Counted from the stretch's first letter, positions 1-8,001 are shown. The stretch is DNA of 37,140 bases from Acetobacteraceae bacterium (GCA_027482245.1 JAIXWG010000060.1:1-37140), one strand, 5' to 3'. Notes: generated by a model from the sequence alone, not told the origin. Made by a program: numbers and translations.

Positions 1-50
1 AAGCTCAGAAACGGTCTTAGGACCGAGGGGCCGACGGCCTCGAGATCGCG

Positions 51-84
51 CCGCCGGTGCTGGGCTGCAGCCCAGCACCGGCGG
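51..84. repeat. Perfect 34-bp palindrome
   Basis: Each 17-nt arm (first arm CCGCCGGTGCTGGGCTG) is the exact reverse complement of the other, with no spacer. As RNA it would form a very stable hairpin on either strand; as DNA it could be a cruciform or a protein site. It lies about 100 nt beyond the stop of the leftmost minus-strand gene and is not followed by a T-run, so a simple terminator role is not clear. Confidence 0.8.
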
Positions 85-112
85 TCACACTATGCACCAT
101 CGCCAAGACACA

Positions 113-157
113 AGGGGCCGCTGCCCCTCGGCGGGGAGCGCGAGGGGCAGCGCCCCT
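113..157 (-). terminator. Strong hairpin downstream of the first TctC gene
   Basis: The arms at 113-129 and 142-157 are complementary over 16 bp with one bulged base, around a 12-nt loop. The hairpin lies 27 nt past the stop of the minus-strand receptor gene. On the minus strand the stem is followed by a short T-containing tract rather than a U-run, so termination is plausible but not certain. Confidence 0.4.
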
Positions 158-183
158 CGCAAATCACTGGCGCAACAGCGCCC

Positions 184-1182
184 TCACCGCCCGAGGGCGA
201 TCCCCGCGACCCGGACGATGTCGCGGAACTTCGCGAGTTCGGCCGCCAGGAAGGCGCGGGCGTCGGCCGGGGTGTTGGGGGGTGCGGCGTCCACGCCGGC
301 GGTGGCCATGCGGTCGCGCACCTGGGGTTCGGCGAGGGTGGCGTTGACGGCCTCGTTCAGGCGGGCGGTCAGGGGTGCGGGCAGGTTCTTCGGGCCGAGC
401 AGCATGTTCCAGGTGGTGACGTCGAAGTCGGCCAGGCCGGATTCGGCGAGGGTCGGGAGGTCCGGCATCAGCGGGTGGCGGGTGCGGCCGGAGATGGCGA
501 GGCCGCGGGAGGTGCCGTCCCGCAGGTGGGGTGTGGCGGAGGCGAGGACTTCGCAGGACCAGTCGATCTCCCCGGCGGCCATGGCGGCCAGGACCTGGGC
601 GCCGCCGCGGTAGGGGATGTGTTCGGAGCGGAGTGGGCCTGCGGCGCCTCCGGCGCGGGCCATGAAGTATTCACCCGTGAGGTGCCCGATGCCGCCGGCG
701 CCGGAGGTGGCGAAGGACAGCCGCCCGGGTTCGGCGCGCATGGCGGCGATCAGGTCCTGGATCGTGCGGAAGCGCGACCGCCCGGGCACGACGATGACCA
801 TCGGTCCGCCGCCGAGGATGGCGATGGAGGTGAAGTCTTCCAGCGCATCGTAGGGGGTGGTCTGCGGCAGGGCGGCGGGGTTGGTGCCGTGGGAGGAGGC
901 GGTGGCAACCAGCAGCGTGTACCCATCGGGGTTGGCGCGCTTGACGACATCGGCACCCAGCGACCCGCCGGCGCCGGCGCGGTTCTCGATCACCAGGCGG
1001 GCGTTGGGGCCGAGCTTCGGGGCCAGGCGTTCGGCGATGATGCGCGCCGCGATGTCGGTGGACCCGCCGGGGGTGAAGGGGACGATGAGGGAGACGGGGC
1101 GTTCCGGCCAGGCGCCCTGGGCGAGGGCCAGGCGCGGCGTGGCCAGCAGGGTCGTGGCGGCGATCAGGGCGCGGCGGCGCAT
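184..1182 (-). CDS. Tripartite tricarboxylate (Bug/TctC) periplasmic receptor
   Basis: A 332-residue protein of the Bug/TctC family, periplasmic receptors that usually bind carboxylates and related small metabolites. The N-terminus is a signal peptide (MRRRALIAATTLLATPRLALA, cut before Q22). It is followed by the family opening WPERPVSLIVPFTPGGSTD and the usual internal IENRAGAGGSLGAD segment. An in-frame start at 1239 exists, but ATG at 1182 fits the signal peptide and has an AAGGA ribosome binding site. No TctA or TctB membrane gene is in the window, so its transporter, if any, is encoded elsewhere. It lies 59 nt downstream of glcF on the same strand and may belong to the glc operon. The ligand cannot be read from sequence. 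Confidence 0.92.
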   Translation of the reverse strand: MRRRALIAATTLLATPRLALAQGAWPERPVSLIVPFTPGGSTDIAARIIAERLAPKLGPNARLVIENRAGAGGSLGADVVKRANPDGYTLLVATASSHGTNPAALPQTTPYDALEDFTSIAILGGGPMVIVVPGRSRFRTIQDLIAAMRAEPGRLSFATSGAGGIGHLTGEYFMARAGGAAGPLRSEHIPYRGGAQVLAAMAAGEIDWSCEVLASATPHLRDGTSRGLAISGRTRHPLMPDLPTLAESGLADFDVTTWNMLLGPKNLPAPLTARLNEAVNATLAEPQVRDRMATAGVDAAPPNTPADARAFLAAELAKFRDIVRVAGIALGR

Positions 1183-1241
1183 GGGTTTCCTTCCGGCGTT
1201 GTTGGCGCCGGAGGAAGCGGGAGGCCGCGGGGCTGTCAAGC

Positions 1242-2567
1242 TTATCCGGCTCGGCGGGACTTCTTCAGCGCCGTGGTGACGGCGGGGGGCTCGGCGCCGC
1301 CGGCCATCCAGTCCAGCAGTTCGACGGTATGGACCGTCGGCATGGCGCCGCCCGAGAGCTGGGTGAGGCAGCCGATATTGCCCGCGGCGATCAGGTCCGC
1401 CCGGGTGCGGTCGAGGTTGGCGAGCTTGCGGTCGCGCAGCTGACCCGCGATCTCGGGCTGGAGGATGTTGTAGGTGCCGGCGCTGCCGCAGCAGAGGTGG
1501 CCTTCCGCCGGTTCCTTCACCGTGAAGCCGGCGCGCTTCAGCAGGTCCTTCGGCGCGGCGGTGATCTTCTGGCCGTGCTGGAGCGAGCAGGCGGAATGGT
1601 AGGCGACCGTCAGGCCGGGGGCGGGGCGGGTAGCCGCGTAGCCGAACTTCAGCAGGGCCTCGGAGATGTCCATGGCCAGCGCGCTGACCTTCGCGGCGCG
1701 TTCCGGCCAGTCGCCGGGCTCGGCGCGGAACATGAAGCCGTAGTCCTTCACCGTGGTCCCGCAGCCCGAGGCGTTGATGATGATGCCGTCGAGCTCTCCG
1801 GCCTGCGTCCAGGCGGCGATGTTGGCGCGGGCCAGCGCCATGGCCGGGTCGTGGTGGCCCATGTGGTGGTCGAGCGCGCCGCAGCAGCCCTGTTCGCGCG
1901 TCACCACCACCTCGATCCCCATGCGGGTGAGGAGGCGGATCGTGGCCTCGTTGATGGAGGGGGCGAGCACCTGCTGGGCGCAGCCCGTCAGCAGCGCGAC
2001 GCGGCCGCGCGTCTCGCCGATGGCCTTGTGGACGCCGGGACGGTCGAGCGCGCTGGGGGACGGGACGTGGCCGGGGGCCAGCTTCAGCATGGCGCGGAGC
2101 CGCTGCGCGGTCATGGACGCGCCGGGGACGAAGCGGGCGAAGGGCCGGCCGAGGGAGGCGCCGATGAGGGCGAGCCGGAAGCGCGCGGGGTGGGGCAGCA
2201 GGAAGGACAGCAGGCGGCGGAGCGCGCGCTCGGCCTTCGGGTGTTCATAGGTCTCCTCGATATGCCGTCGGGCGTGATCGACCAGGTGCATGTAGTTCAC
2301 GCCGGAGGGGCAGGTCGTCATGCAGGAGAGGCAGGAGAGGCAGCGATCGACGTGCTTCACCACCTCCGGCGTCGCGGGGCGGTCATTCTCCAGCATGTCC
2401 TTGATCAGGTAGATGCGGCCGCGCGGGCTGTCGAGTTCATCGCCGAGCAGGGCGAAGGTCGGGCAGGTGGCGGTGCAGAAGCCGCAATGGACGCAGGTGC
2501 GGAGGATCCGATTGCTTTCCGCGGTGTCGGGGTCGCGGAGCTGGTCCTCGGTGAAGTTCGTCTGCAT
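1242..2567 (-). CDS. glcF: Glycolate oxidase iron-sulfur subunit GlcF
   Basis: A 441-residue electron-transfer subunit of the membrane-associated glycolate (or D-lactate) oxidase GlcDEF. Two 4Fe-4S ferredoxin motifs are clear: C25-x2-C28-x2-C31-x3-C35-P and C76-x2-C79-x2-C82-x3-C86-P. The C-terminal half has two CCG-type cysteine motifs, at 228-230 and 359-361, typical of heterodisulfide reductase-like domains. The open frame extends upstream to 3062, but ATG 2567 follows an AGGGGGAC ribosome binding site and begins a normal GlcF N-terminus. Unusually, it is separated from glcE by an M81 peptidase gene and a 397-nt gap holding a plus-strand sORF. Confidence 0.95.
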   Translation of the reverse strand: MQTNFTEDQLRDPDTAESNRILRTCVHCGFCTATCPTFALLGDELDSPRGRIYLIKDMLENDRPATPEVVKHVDRCLSCLSCMTTCPSGVNYMHLVDHARRHIEETYEHPKAERALRRLLSFLLPHPARFRLALIGASLGRPFARFVPGASMTAQRLRAMLKLAPGHVPSPSALDRPGVHKAIGETRGRVALLTGCAQQVLAPSINEATIRLLTRMGIEVVVTREQGCCGALDHHMGHHDPAMALARANIAAWTQAGELDGIIINASGCGTTVKDYGFMFRAEPGDWPERAAKVSALAMDISEALLKFGYAATRPAPGLTVAYHSACSLQHGQKITAAPKDLLKRAGFTVKEPAEGHLCCGSAGTYNILQPEIAGQLRDRKLANLDRTRADLIAAGNIGCLTQLSGGAMPTVHTVELLDWMAGGAEPPAVTTALKKSRRAG

Positions 2568-2719
2568 GCCTGTCCCCCTGTGGGCCTGAAGATGGGGCCT
2601 CGGGCGTCGCCGGGGAAGCGGGGGCCGGGAAGCTGGCATGAGGGTTGCGAAAATCGCCTGCCCAGGACGGGCGGCTTGCAACTTGCGACGCAGGATGCCG
2701 TTTTCATGACAGTTTACGA

Positions 2720-2747
2720 TCGACGGATTCGCACGGGCTCCTATATC
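2720..2747 (+). promoter_or_regulatory. Candidate sigma70-like promoter for the sORF
   Basis: A TCGACG box at 2720-2725 (4 of 6 to TTGACA), a 16-nt spacer, and TATATC at 2742-2747 (4 of 6 to TATAAT). Transcription would start about 10-20 nt upstream of the sORF ribosome binding site. This is a visual match only. Confidence 0.3.
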
Positions 2748-2771
2748 AAGGGCGCAACGGAGGAACGCAGA

Positions 2772-2960
2772 ATGCGGAACGACCAGGCCCGGCATAGCCC
2801 GGTGAGCACCCAGCCGTTGTCCGAATCGCGGATCGCATGGCTCGGCCCGGTGGAAGCGGCGCGGCAGCAGGCGCTGCTGCGGGTGAATGGCGGCGTGAAG
2901 GCCGACCGTCGCGACGCCGACCGCCGGCGCGGCGACCGGCGGGAGCAGGCGGCGGGCTGA
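2772..2960 (+). CDS. Small basic protein of unknown function (62 aa)
   Basis: A 62-residue ORF, opposite in strand to the surrounding glc genes. ATG 2772 has a strong GGAGGAA ribosome binding site 6 nt upstream; a longer in-frame start at 2706 has a poorer site. The last third (about residues 43-58) is rich in Arg and Asp, with a KADRRDADRRRGDRREQ tract that looks disordered or nucleic-acid binding. There is no signal peptide, membrane segment or recognisable domain. Its stop lies 4 nt from the stop of the convergent M81 gene. It is probably a real lineage-restricted gene. A chance ORF in GC-rich DNA is the alternative, but the ribosome binding site argues against that. Confidence 0.6.
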   Translation: MRNDQARHSPVSTQPLSESRIAWLGPVEAARQQALLRVNGGVKADRRDADRRRGDRREQAAG

Positions 2961-2964
2961 CGCG

Positions 2965-4491
2965 CTACGGCCAGCGCGCGCCGTCGTCCAGCGGGAAGAC
3001 GGGGCGCGGCAGGCCGGTGAAGGCGAAGCGGGAGAGGATGGGGCTGACCAGGCCAGGGGCATCGACCTCCCAGGTTCGGTCGGGGCCGGCGTAGATGTCG
3101 AAGCCCGCGCGGAAATGGCCGCGGGACTTCACGACGATGGTGCGGGCGGCCTCCACCTCGACGCCCAGCAGTTCCAGCATGGCGGGATCCTGCAACTGGC
3201 GGCGGAGCGATCCGACGGCGAGCAGCAACCCGCTCCCCTCCAGTTGCAGCAGCGCGGCGGGGCCTAGGCTGAAGGCGCGGCCGGCCAGGCCGCCGCGGCG
3301 GCCGACTCCGTGGCCGTCCGACAGCGCGCGCACGCGCGCCATGGCGCGGAAGGTGTCGGCGAAGGGGGATGGAGTGGCGTTTGCCACCGCCTCGATCCGC
3401 GCGCCCTGCCCGGCTGCATGGGCGGCGGCGGCCAGCACGGGGTCCACCAGCACGCCGAAGACGACGCCGCGCGCGCCCGATTCATGCAGGGCGGCCAGCA
3501 GCGCCGTGGTGTTGCCGCCGCCGCCGCCGCCGGGGTTGTCCGCGACGTCGGCAAGGATCAGGCGCGGGCGGGCGGGGTCGGCGCCGGTCGCGACGGCCTC
3601 CGCCACCGCATCCCCGATGCTGGTCAGGGTGCGGGAGAGGGCGGCGCGGTTCTCCCAGATGCCGCGCGCCAGCGACTCGGTGGCTTCTCGCGCCTTGGCC
3701 CCCTGCCCCGCCCGCGCGGTCGCCCAGACGCAAAGGCCGCATTTCGGGATGTCGGTATAGGCGAAGCCGCCGGTGACGGAGATGCCGAGCAGGTCCGGGT
3801 CCGCCTGCCGCATCGCGACGCCCTGCCGGATGGCATCGGCATAGGGCGAACGCTCGGCGGTCAGCAGCGTGACGGTGGGGGGCGTCAGCGGCAGGCGGAT
3901 GAAGTGGGTCTCGGGCTTCCCGCGCGCGGCCAGCAGGTGGCGGATGGCGTCGGCGGCCTCCGCCGCACACTCGCGCATGTCCACATGCGGGTTGGTGCGG
4001 TAGCCGATGAGCAGGTCGGCCAGCGCCACCTGGCGGTCGCTGACATTGCAGTGCAGGTCGAGCGTGCCGACGATGGGCACGTCCGGGCCCAGCTTCTCCC
4101 GCAGCAAGGCGAGGACGGCGCCGTCGGTGTCCGCCTCCTCGACGGAGCGGCTGGCGCCGTGGCTGCCGACATAGACGGCGTCGATCGGGCCGGCGGCGTC
4201 GAGGTGCCGGGCCAGGCGGGCCATGAAGTCGGGGAAGAGGCCGGGCTCCATCATGCCGCCGGGGGGCGCGCTGATCATGATGAGGGGCACGGGCTGCCAG
4301 GGCCCCGTCTCATCCATGCGGCGGTAGAAGCCGGGGACCTCGGCGGGGGTGGCGGAGACGGGGGCGCGGCCGGCCTCGGTGATCGCCTCGCCCTCCACCC
4401 AGGACAGCGCCTCGAAATCGGCGCGGGTGGTCAGGGGGGAGAAGGCGTTGACCTCGAGGTGGAGGCCGCAGATCGCAACGCGTGGTGTCAC
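2965..4491 (-). CDS. M81 family metallopeptidase (MlrC-like)
   Basis: A 508-residue protein of the M81/MlrC family, zinc peptidases named after microcystinase C, which cleaves linearised microcystin. Family signatures include H11 in the opening segment, SHGA at 110-113, DLHCN at 145-149 and YRTNPHVD at 164-171; the conserved His and Asp are likely metal ligands. A glycine-rich GGGGGGNT stretch follows in the middle, and the C-terminus has the usual VVKSRGHFRAGFD segment. There is no signal peptide, so it is cytoplasmic. The GTG start overlaps the glcE stop by 4 nt, implying translational coupling to a glycolate oxidase operon. The true substrate is unknown; most members have not been tied to toxins. 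Confidence 0.9.
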   Translation of the reverse strand: MTPRVAICGLHLEVNAFSPLTTRADFEALSWVEGEAITEAGRAPVSATPAEVPGFYRRMDETGPWQPVPLIMISAPPGGMMEPGLFPDFMARLARHLDAAGPIDAVYVGSHGASRSVEEADTDGAVLALLREKLGPDVPIVGTLDLHCNVSDRQVALADLLIGYRTNPHVDMRECAAEAADAIRHLLAARGKPETHFIRLPLTPPTVTLLTAERSPYADAIRQGVAMRQADPDLLGISVTGGFAYTDIPKCGLCVWATARAGQGAKAREATESLARGIWENRAALSRTLTSIGDAVAEAVATGADPARPRLILADVADNPGGGGGGNTTALLAALHESGARGVVFGVLVDPVLAAAAHAAGQGARIEAVANATPSPFADTFRAMARVRALSDGHGVGRRGGLAGRAFSLGPAALLQLEGSGLLLAVGSLRRQLQDPAMLELLGVEVEAARTIVVKSRGHFRAGFDIYAGPDRTWEVDAPGLVSPILSRFAFTGLPRPVFPLDDGARWP

Positions 4492-5642
4492 TGCCCGGCC
4501 CTCATCCGCCCCGGGTTGAACAGGCCGGCGGGGTCCAGCGCGGCCTTCACGCGGGCGGCGATGGCGGCCAGCGCGGGGGCTTCGGGCGGAATGACGGCGA
4601 CGGCGGCACGCAGAGGTTCGGGGGCGCAGAACAGGGTGTGGCTGCCGCGCGCGGCCTGCGTCGCCTCGACCACCGCCTGGTGCGCCTCCTCCGTCGCCGG
4701 CCCCACCACCCAGACCAGCCCGCCGCCCCAGTCCAGTAGCGTCCGCGCCCCGAAGGCGTCCTTCAGCGCCGCCACCAGCGCGGGCGCGGCGGAGGGGCGG
4801 ACGGAGAGGCGCCAGATGGCGTTGTGCGGCCCGGCGGAAAGCGGATCGGCATCCCGGATCGACCGCCAGAGCAGCACCGATTCCGGCCCCTCCACCATCG
4901 TGACGTCGCCAAGCTTCGCCAGATCCTCCCGCAGCCTTCCGGCCCGGTAGGTGACGGACTCCCGGAAATCCTCGAGCCGCAGCAGCGCGGTCGGCCCCAT
5001 GGGCAGCAGCGCGGCGCCGGTCACGCCATAGGGGCTGGTGAGGCCGGCGGAGAGCGCGCGGATGCCGGCGGCGAGGTCGGGCACCGCTACCTTCAGCGTG
5101 GCCGTCGCCTCCGCGGCCGGCAGCACCTTCATCGTCACCTCCGTCAGCACGCCGAGCGTGCCGTGGCTGCCGGCGAGCAGCTTGCAGAGGTCGAGGCCCG
5201 TGACGTTCTTCAGCACGCGGCCGCCGCTGCGCACTACCTCCCCCTTCCCGTTCACGAAGCGGATGCCGAGGAGGTGGTCGCGGACGGAGCCCGCATTGAT
5301 GCGACGGGGGCCGGAGAGGTTGGTGGCGACGATGCCGCCGATCGTCGCGGGCTGGCGCACGCCGAACAGCGCATGGGTGTCCGGCGGTTCCGGCGCCAGC
5401 ATCTGCCCGCGCTCCGCCAGCGTGGCCTCGATCTCCGGCAGCGGCGTGCCGGCGCGGGCGGAGAGCACCATCTCCGTCGGCTTGTAGAGCGTGATGCCAG
5501 AGAGGTTGCGGGTGGAAAGCGTCTCCGCCGCCTGGACGGGGCGGAGCAGGCCGCGCTTCGATCCATTGCCCTCGATCGCCAGCGGCGCGCGCGCCGCCAG
5601 CACGGCTTCCGCGATCGCGGCCTCGGTATCCGGGGCGATCAC
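4488..5642 (-). CDS. glcE: Glycolate oxidase FAD-binding subunit GlcE
   Basis: A 384-residue PCMH-type FAD-binding subunit of glycolate oxidase. The FAD domain occupies roughly residues 1-180, with PLPEIEATLAERGQMLAPEPP near 68-87, TIGGIVATN at 100-108, SVRDHLLG at 119-126 and the GRVLKNVTGLDLCKLLAGS segment from 141. A shorter substrate-domain tail follows. The GTG start overlaps glcD by 4 nt, and the stop overlaps the next gene by 4 nt. GlcE together with GlcD and GlcF oxidises glycolate to glyoxylate and passes electrons to the quinone pool. The length is close to normal for the family. Confidence 0.94.
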   Translation of the reverse strand: MIAPDTEAAIAEAVLAARAPLAIEGNGSKRGLLRPVQAAETLSTRNLSGITLYKPTEMVLSARAGTPLPEIEATLAERGQMLAPEPPDTHALFGVRQPATIGGIVATNLSGPRRINAGSVRDHLLGIRFVNGKGEVVRSGGRVLKNVTGLDLCKLLAGSHGTLGVLTEVTMKVLPAAEATATLKVAVPDLAAGIRALSAGLTSPYGVTGAALLPMGPTALLRLEDFRESVTYRAGRLREDLAKLGDVTMVEGPESVLLWRSIRDADPLSAGPHNAIWRLSVRPSAAPALVAALKDAFGARTLLDWGGGLVWVVGPATEEAHQAVVEATQAARGSHTLFCAPEPLRAAVAVIPPEAPALAAIAARVKAALDPAGLFNPGRMRAGQ

Positions 5643-7069
5643 TGGGGGAGCGCTTCCAGCGGGAAGACCTTGTGCGGGTTCAGCAGCCAGGCGGGGTCGA
5701 AGGCCGACTTGATGGCGCGCTGCTGGGCGAGTTCATGCGGCTGGAACTGGACATGCATGAGGTCCCGCTTCTCGACGCCGACGCCATGCTCCCCGGTCAG
5801 GCAGCCGCCGACCTCGACGCAGAGCTTCAGGATGTCGGCGCCGAAATCCTCCGCGGCGCGGAAGCTGGCGGGGTTGTTGGCGTCGAACATGATCAGCGGG
5901 TGGAGGTTGCCGTCGCCGGCGTGGAAGACGTTGGCGACCTGCAGGCCGTATTGCGTGCTCATCTCCCCGATCCGCTTCAGCACGAAGGGAAGCTCCCCGG
6001 TCGGGATGGTGCCGTCCATGCAGAGATAGTCCGGGGAGATGCGCCCGACCGCGCCGAAGGCGCCCTTGCGGCCCTTCCAGATCGCCATGGATTCCTCGGC
6101 GGAGGTCGCGACCTTGAGCGAGATCGGGTCGAAGCGGTTGCAGATCTCCTTGATGCGGCCGAGCAGGTCGTCCTGTTCCGCGACGCTGCCCTCCACCTCG
6201 ATGATCAGCATCGCCTCCGCATCCAGCGGGTAGCCGGCATGGGCGAAGGCCTCGCAGGCATGGATGCAGGGCTTGTCCATGAATTCGAGGGCCACGGGGA
6301 TGATGCCGCTGCCGATGATGGCGTCCACGGCGGCGCCGGCGATCTCCGTCCCCTTGAAGGCGGCGAGCATGGCCCGCGCGCCTTCCGGGCCGCGCAGGAT
6401 GCGGACGGTGACCTCCGTCACGATGCCGAGCATGCCCTCGCTGCCCGTCATCAGACCGAGCCAGTCATAGCCGGCGGTGTCCAGGTGGTCGCCGCCGACC
6501 TCGACGATCTCGCCTTCCGGTGTCACCAGCCTGAGGCCCAGCAGGTTGTTGGCGGTGACGCCATACTTCAGGCAGTGGGCGCCGCCGGAGTTCATGTTGA
6601 CGTTGCCGCCGATCATGCAGGCGAGCTGGGACGAGGGATCGGGCGCGTAGAAGAAGCCCTCATGCTCCACCGCCTTGGTGATGCCGAGGTTGGTGACGCC
6701 GGCTTCCACCACCGCGAGCCGGTCGTCGAAATCGATCTCCAGGATGCGGTTCATGCGCATCAGGCCGATCACCACCGCATCGGCCAGCGGCAGCGCGCCA
6801 CCCGACAGCGACGTGCCGGCGCCGCGGGGGACCACGCGGATGCCGTTCTCGTGGCAGTAGCGCATCACGGCTGCCACCTGCTCGGTCGTCGTCGGCAGCA
6901 CCACCGCGAGCGGCGGCTGGCGGTAGGCGGAAAGGCCATCGGTCTCATAGGGCTTGAGGCGGGTGTCGTCGCCGATAACCCCTTCCCCGGGCACCAGGGT
7001 GCGCAGCGCGGCGATGATCTCATCCCGCCGGGCGAGGATGCCGGCTTTCGGCGGCGGCAGCGCGATCAT
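5639..7069 (-). CDS. glcD: Glycolate oxidase catalytic FAD subunit GlcD
   Basis: A 476-residue FAD-linked oxidase subunit. The FAD pyrophosphate loop PRGAGTSLSGG is at 81-91. The C-terminal oxidase domain has FHAGDGNLHP (382-391) and GEHGVGVEKRD (426-436), motifs shared by GlcD and D-lactate dehydrogenases. An upstream in-frame start at 7222 would add 51 residues running through the promoter region; ATG 7069 behind an AGGGG ribosome binding site gives a family-like N-terminus. It is the first gene of the glcD-glcE-M81 overlapping unit and is divergent from the gene at 7206. Glycolate rather than D-lactate is inferred from the presence of glcE and glcF. Confidence 0.94.
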   Translation of the reverse strand: MIALPPPKAGILARRDEIIAALRTLVPGEGVIGDDTRLKPYETDGLSAYRQPPLAVVLPTTTEQVAAVMRYCHENGIRVVPRGAGTSLSGGALPLADAVVIGLMRMNRILEIDFDDRLAVVEAGVTNLGITKAVEHEGFFYAPDPSSQLACMIGGNVNMNSGGAHCLKYGVTANNLLGLRLVTPEGEIVEVGGDHLDTAGYDWLGLMTGSEGMLGIVTEVTVRILRGPEGARAMLAAFKGTEIAGAAVDAIIGSGIIPVALEFMDKPCIHACEAFAHAGYPLDAEAMLIIEVEGSVAEQDDLLGRIKEICNRFDPISLKVATSAEESMAIWKGRKGAFGAVGRISPDYLCMDGTIPTGELPFVLKRIGEMSTQYGLQVANVFHAGDGNLHPLIMFDANNPASFRAAEDFGADILKLCVEVGGCLTGEHGVGVEKRDLMHVQFQPHELAQQRAIKSAFDPAWLLNPHKVFPLEALPQ

Positions 7070-7205
7070 GGCAACCCCTGCATGCGTGGTTGCGTCGAAG
7101 ATGGCCGCGCGCCCGACTTGCGGCAAGCAGGCGGGCATGCCTCCCTTGATCCTTGCGTAACCGGACCGTGGCAGGACGGGGGCGCCATCAGGGACAGGAG
7201 GCATC

Positions 7206-7565
7206 ATGCACACCAGGATCATCGCGGCGGCACTGCTGGCGCTGCCGCTGCTGGGCAGCCCGGCCGCCGCGCAGCGCGCCGGCTTCTACGCCGTGGAGGG
7301 CGCCGGGGGCGACGGGTCGCGCTACACCGGCGCCGTGCAGTTCACGCCGACGGGGCCGCAGACCTGGCGCCTGTCCTGGCGCGTGGGGGGCGAGACGATC
7401 AATGGAATCGGCGTGTCCAACGGCAAGACGCTGGCCGTCGCCTATACCCAGGGCGGCACGCTGGGCGCGGTGCTCTACGACATCGGGCCGGACGGTACGC
7501 TGATGGGCAGCTGGACCGCGGGGTGGGAAGGCGGCGTCGGCACGGAACGGCTGACCCCGCGCTAA
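7206..7565 (+). CDS. Small secreted protein of unknown function
   Basis: A 119-residue protein starting at ATG 7206 behind an AGGAGG ribosome binding site. Residues 1-22 form a signal peptide ending in AAA before Q23, giving an exported protein of about 97 residues. The mature part opens with FYAVEGAGGDGSRYTGAV, a central TWRLSWRVGGETINGIG stretch, and ends GGVGTERLTPR, which looks like a small beta-rich fold. I recall alphaproteobacterial relatives that are sometimes annotated as fibronectin-binding, without firm support. It is transcribed away from glcD, with 136 nt between the two starts. No Cys or enzymatic motif is visible. Confidence 0.8.
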   Translation: MHTRIIAAALLALPLLGSPAAAQRAGFYAVEGAGGDGSRYTGAVQFTPTGPQTWRLSWRVGGETINGIGVSNGKTLAVAYTQGGTLGAVLYDIGPDGTLMGSWTAGWEGGVGTERLTPR

Positions 7566-7570
7566 GACAG

Positions 7571-7639
7571 GCCCAGCGGACAACGGAAAGCCGCGCCGGG
7601 TTGCCCCGGCCCAGCGGACAACGGAAAGCCGCGCCGGGT
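7571..7639. repeat. Tandem direct repeat of a 31-bp unit
   Basis: Two identical 31-bp copies, at 7571-7601 and 7609-7639, start 38 bp apart. Each carries the left arm of a GC-rich hairpin. The second copy continues into a full hairpin, the first into a truncated one, suggesting that a terminator was partly duplicated. Confidence 0.85.
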
Positions 7640-7653
7640 CTCCCCGGCGCGGC
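7628..7653. terminator. Hairpin between convergent genes, likely terminator
   Basis: An 11-bp perfect stem (GCCGCGCCGGG at 7628-7638, with its complement at 7643-7653) around a 4-nt loop. It sits between the stop of the secreted-protein gene and the stop of rpmJ, which converge here. The tails are only mildly T-rich on either strand, so strength is uncertain. A weaker 6-bp hairpin from the duplicated copy lies at 7595-7610. Confidence 0.6.
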
Positions 7654-7709
7654 GTTCTGAGCCCCACGAAAGCAGCATCCCCGGGCGCGACGGCCCGGGG
7701 CGCGCAGCT

Positions 7710-7835
7710 TCAGCCCTGGCGGGCCTTCAGGCGCGGGTTCTTCTTGTTCAGCACGTAGACGCGGCCCTTGCGGCGAACCAGGAAGCAGTTCTTGTCGCGG
7801 GTCTTGGCGGTCTTGAGGCTGTTGCGGATCTTCAT
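7710..7835 (-). CDS. rpmJ: 50S ribosomal protein L36
   Basis: A 41-residue L36 (starts MKIRNSLKTAKTRDKN, ends NPRLKARQG). It keeps VRRKGRVYVLNKKN but has only one Cys, so it is the zinc-free long form common in alphaproteobacteria. ATG 7835 is fixed by family length and an AGGA ribosome binding site; the longer frame upstream is not coding. Unlike in E. coli, it is not between secY and rpsM but stands alone about 15 kb from the ribosomal cluster, with its own promoter. Confidence 0.96.
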   Translation of the reverse strand: MKIRNSLKTAKTRDKNCFLVRRKGRVYVLNKKNPRLKARQG

Positions 7836-7859
7836 GGTCGTGGTCCTGTGGGGTGCGGT

Positions 7860-7888
7860 CGGATAGGGGGCGAGGGCGGAACTGTCAA
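7860..7888 (-). promoter_or_regulatory. Promoter of rpmJ
   Basis: On the minus strand there is a perfect -35 TTGACA at 7888-7883, a 17-nt spacer and a weak -10 TATCCG at 7865-7860, 25 nt upstream of the rpmJ start. This is the best sigma70-type match noticed in the window and fits a stand-alone ribosomal gene. Confidence 0.6.
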
Positions 7889-8001
7889 CCTCGGGCGTGA
7901 CCATCCACAGCCCCCGAAGCAGGGCGAAATGATCCGGGAATTGAGGTGCGATATCTTCTTGCGTACGGGTCCGATGACCGACCCGGCCGAGGAGAAAGAG
8001 A

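Noticed and set aside
2568..3062. Longer GlcF from 3062
   Set aside because: The extension crosses the 397-nt gap and the sORF, has no GlcF-like sequence, and ATG 2567 has a good ribosome binding site.
7117..7127. Short inverted repeat (CTTGC-G-GCAAG) in the glcD upstream region as a regulator site
   Set aside because: Arms of 5 bp are expected by chance in this composition, and no second copy or regulator gene is nearby.
7571..7639. Possible CRISPR-like array
   Set aside because: Only two repeat copies with a 7-bp spacer, and the unit is a hairpin arm; no cas genes.
5672..7660. Long plus-strand open frame opposite glcD
   Set aside because: Antisense shadow without family motifs; glcD is certain on the other strand.
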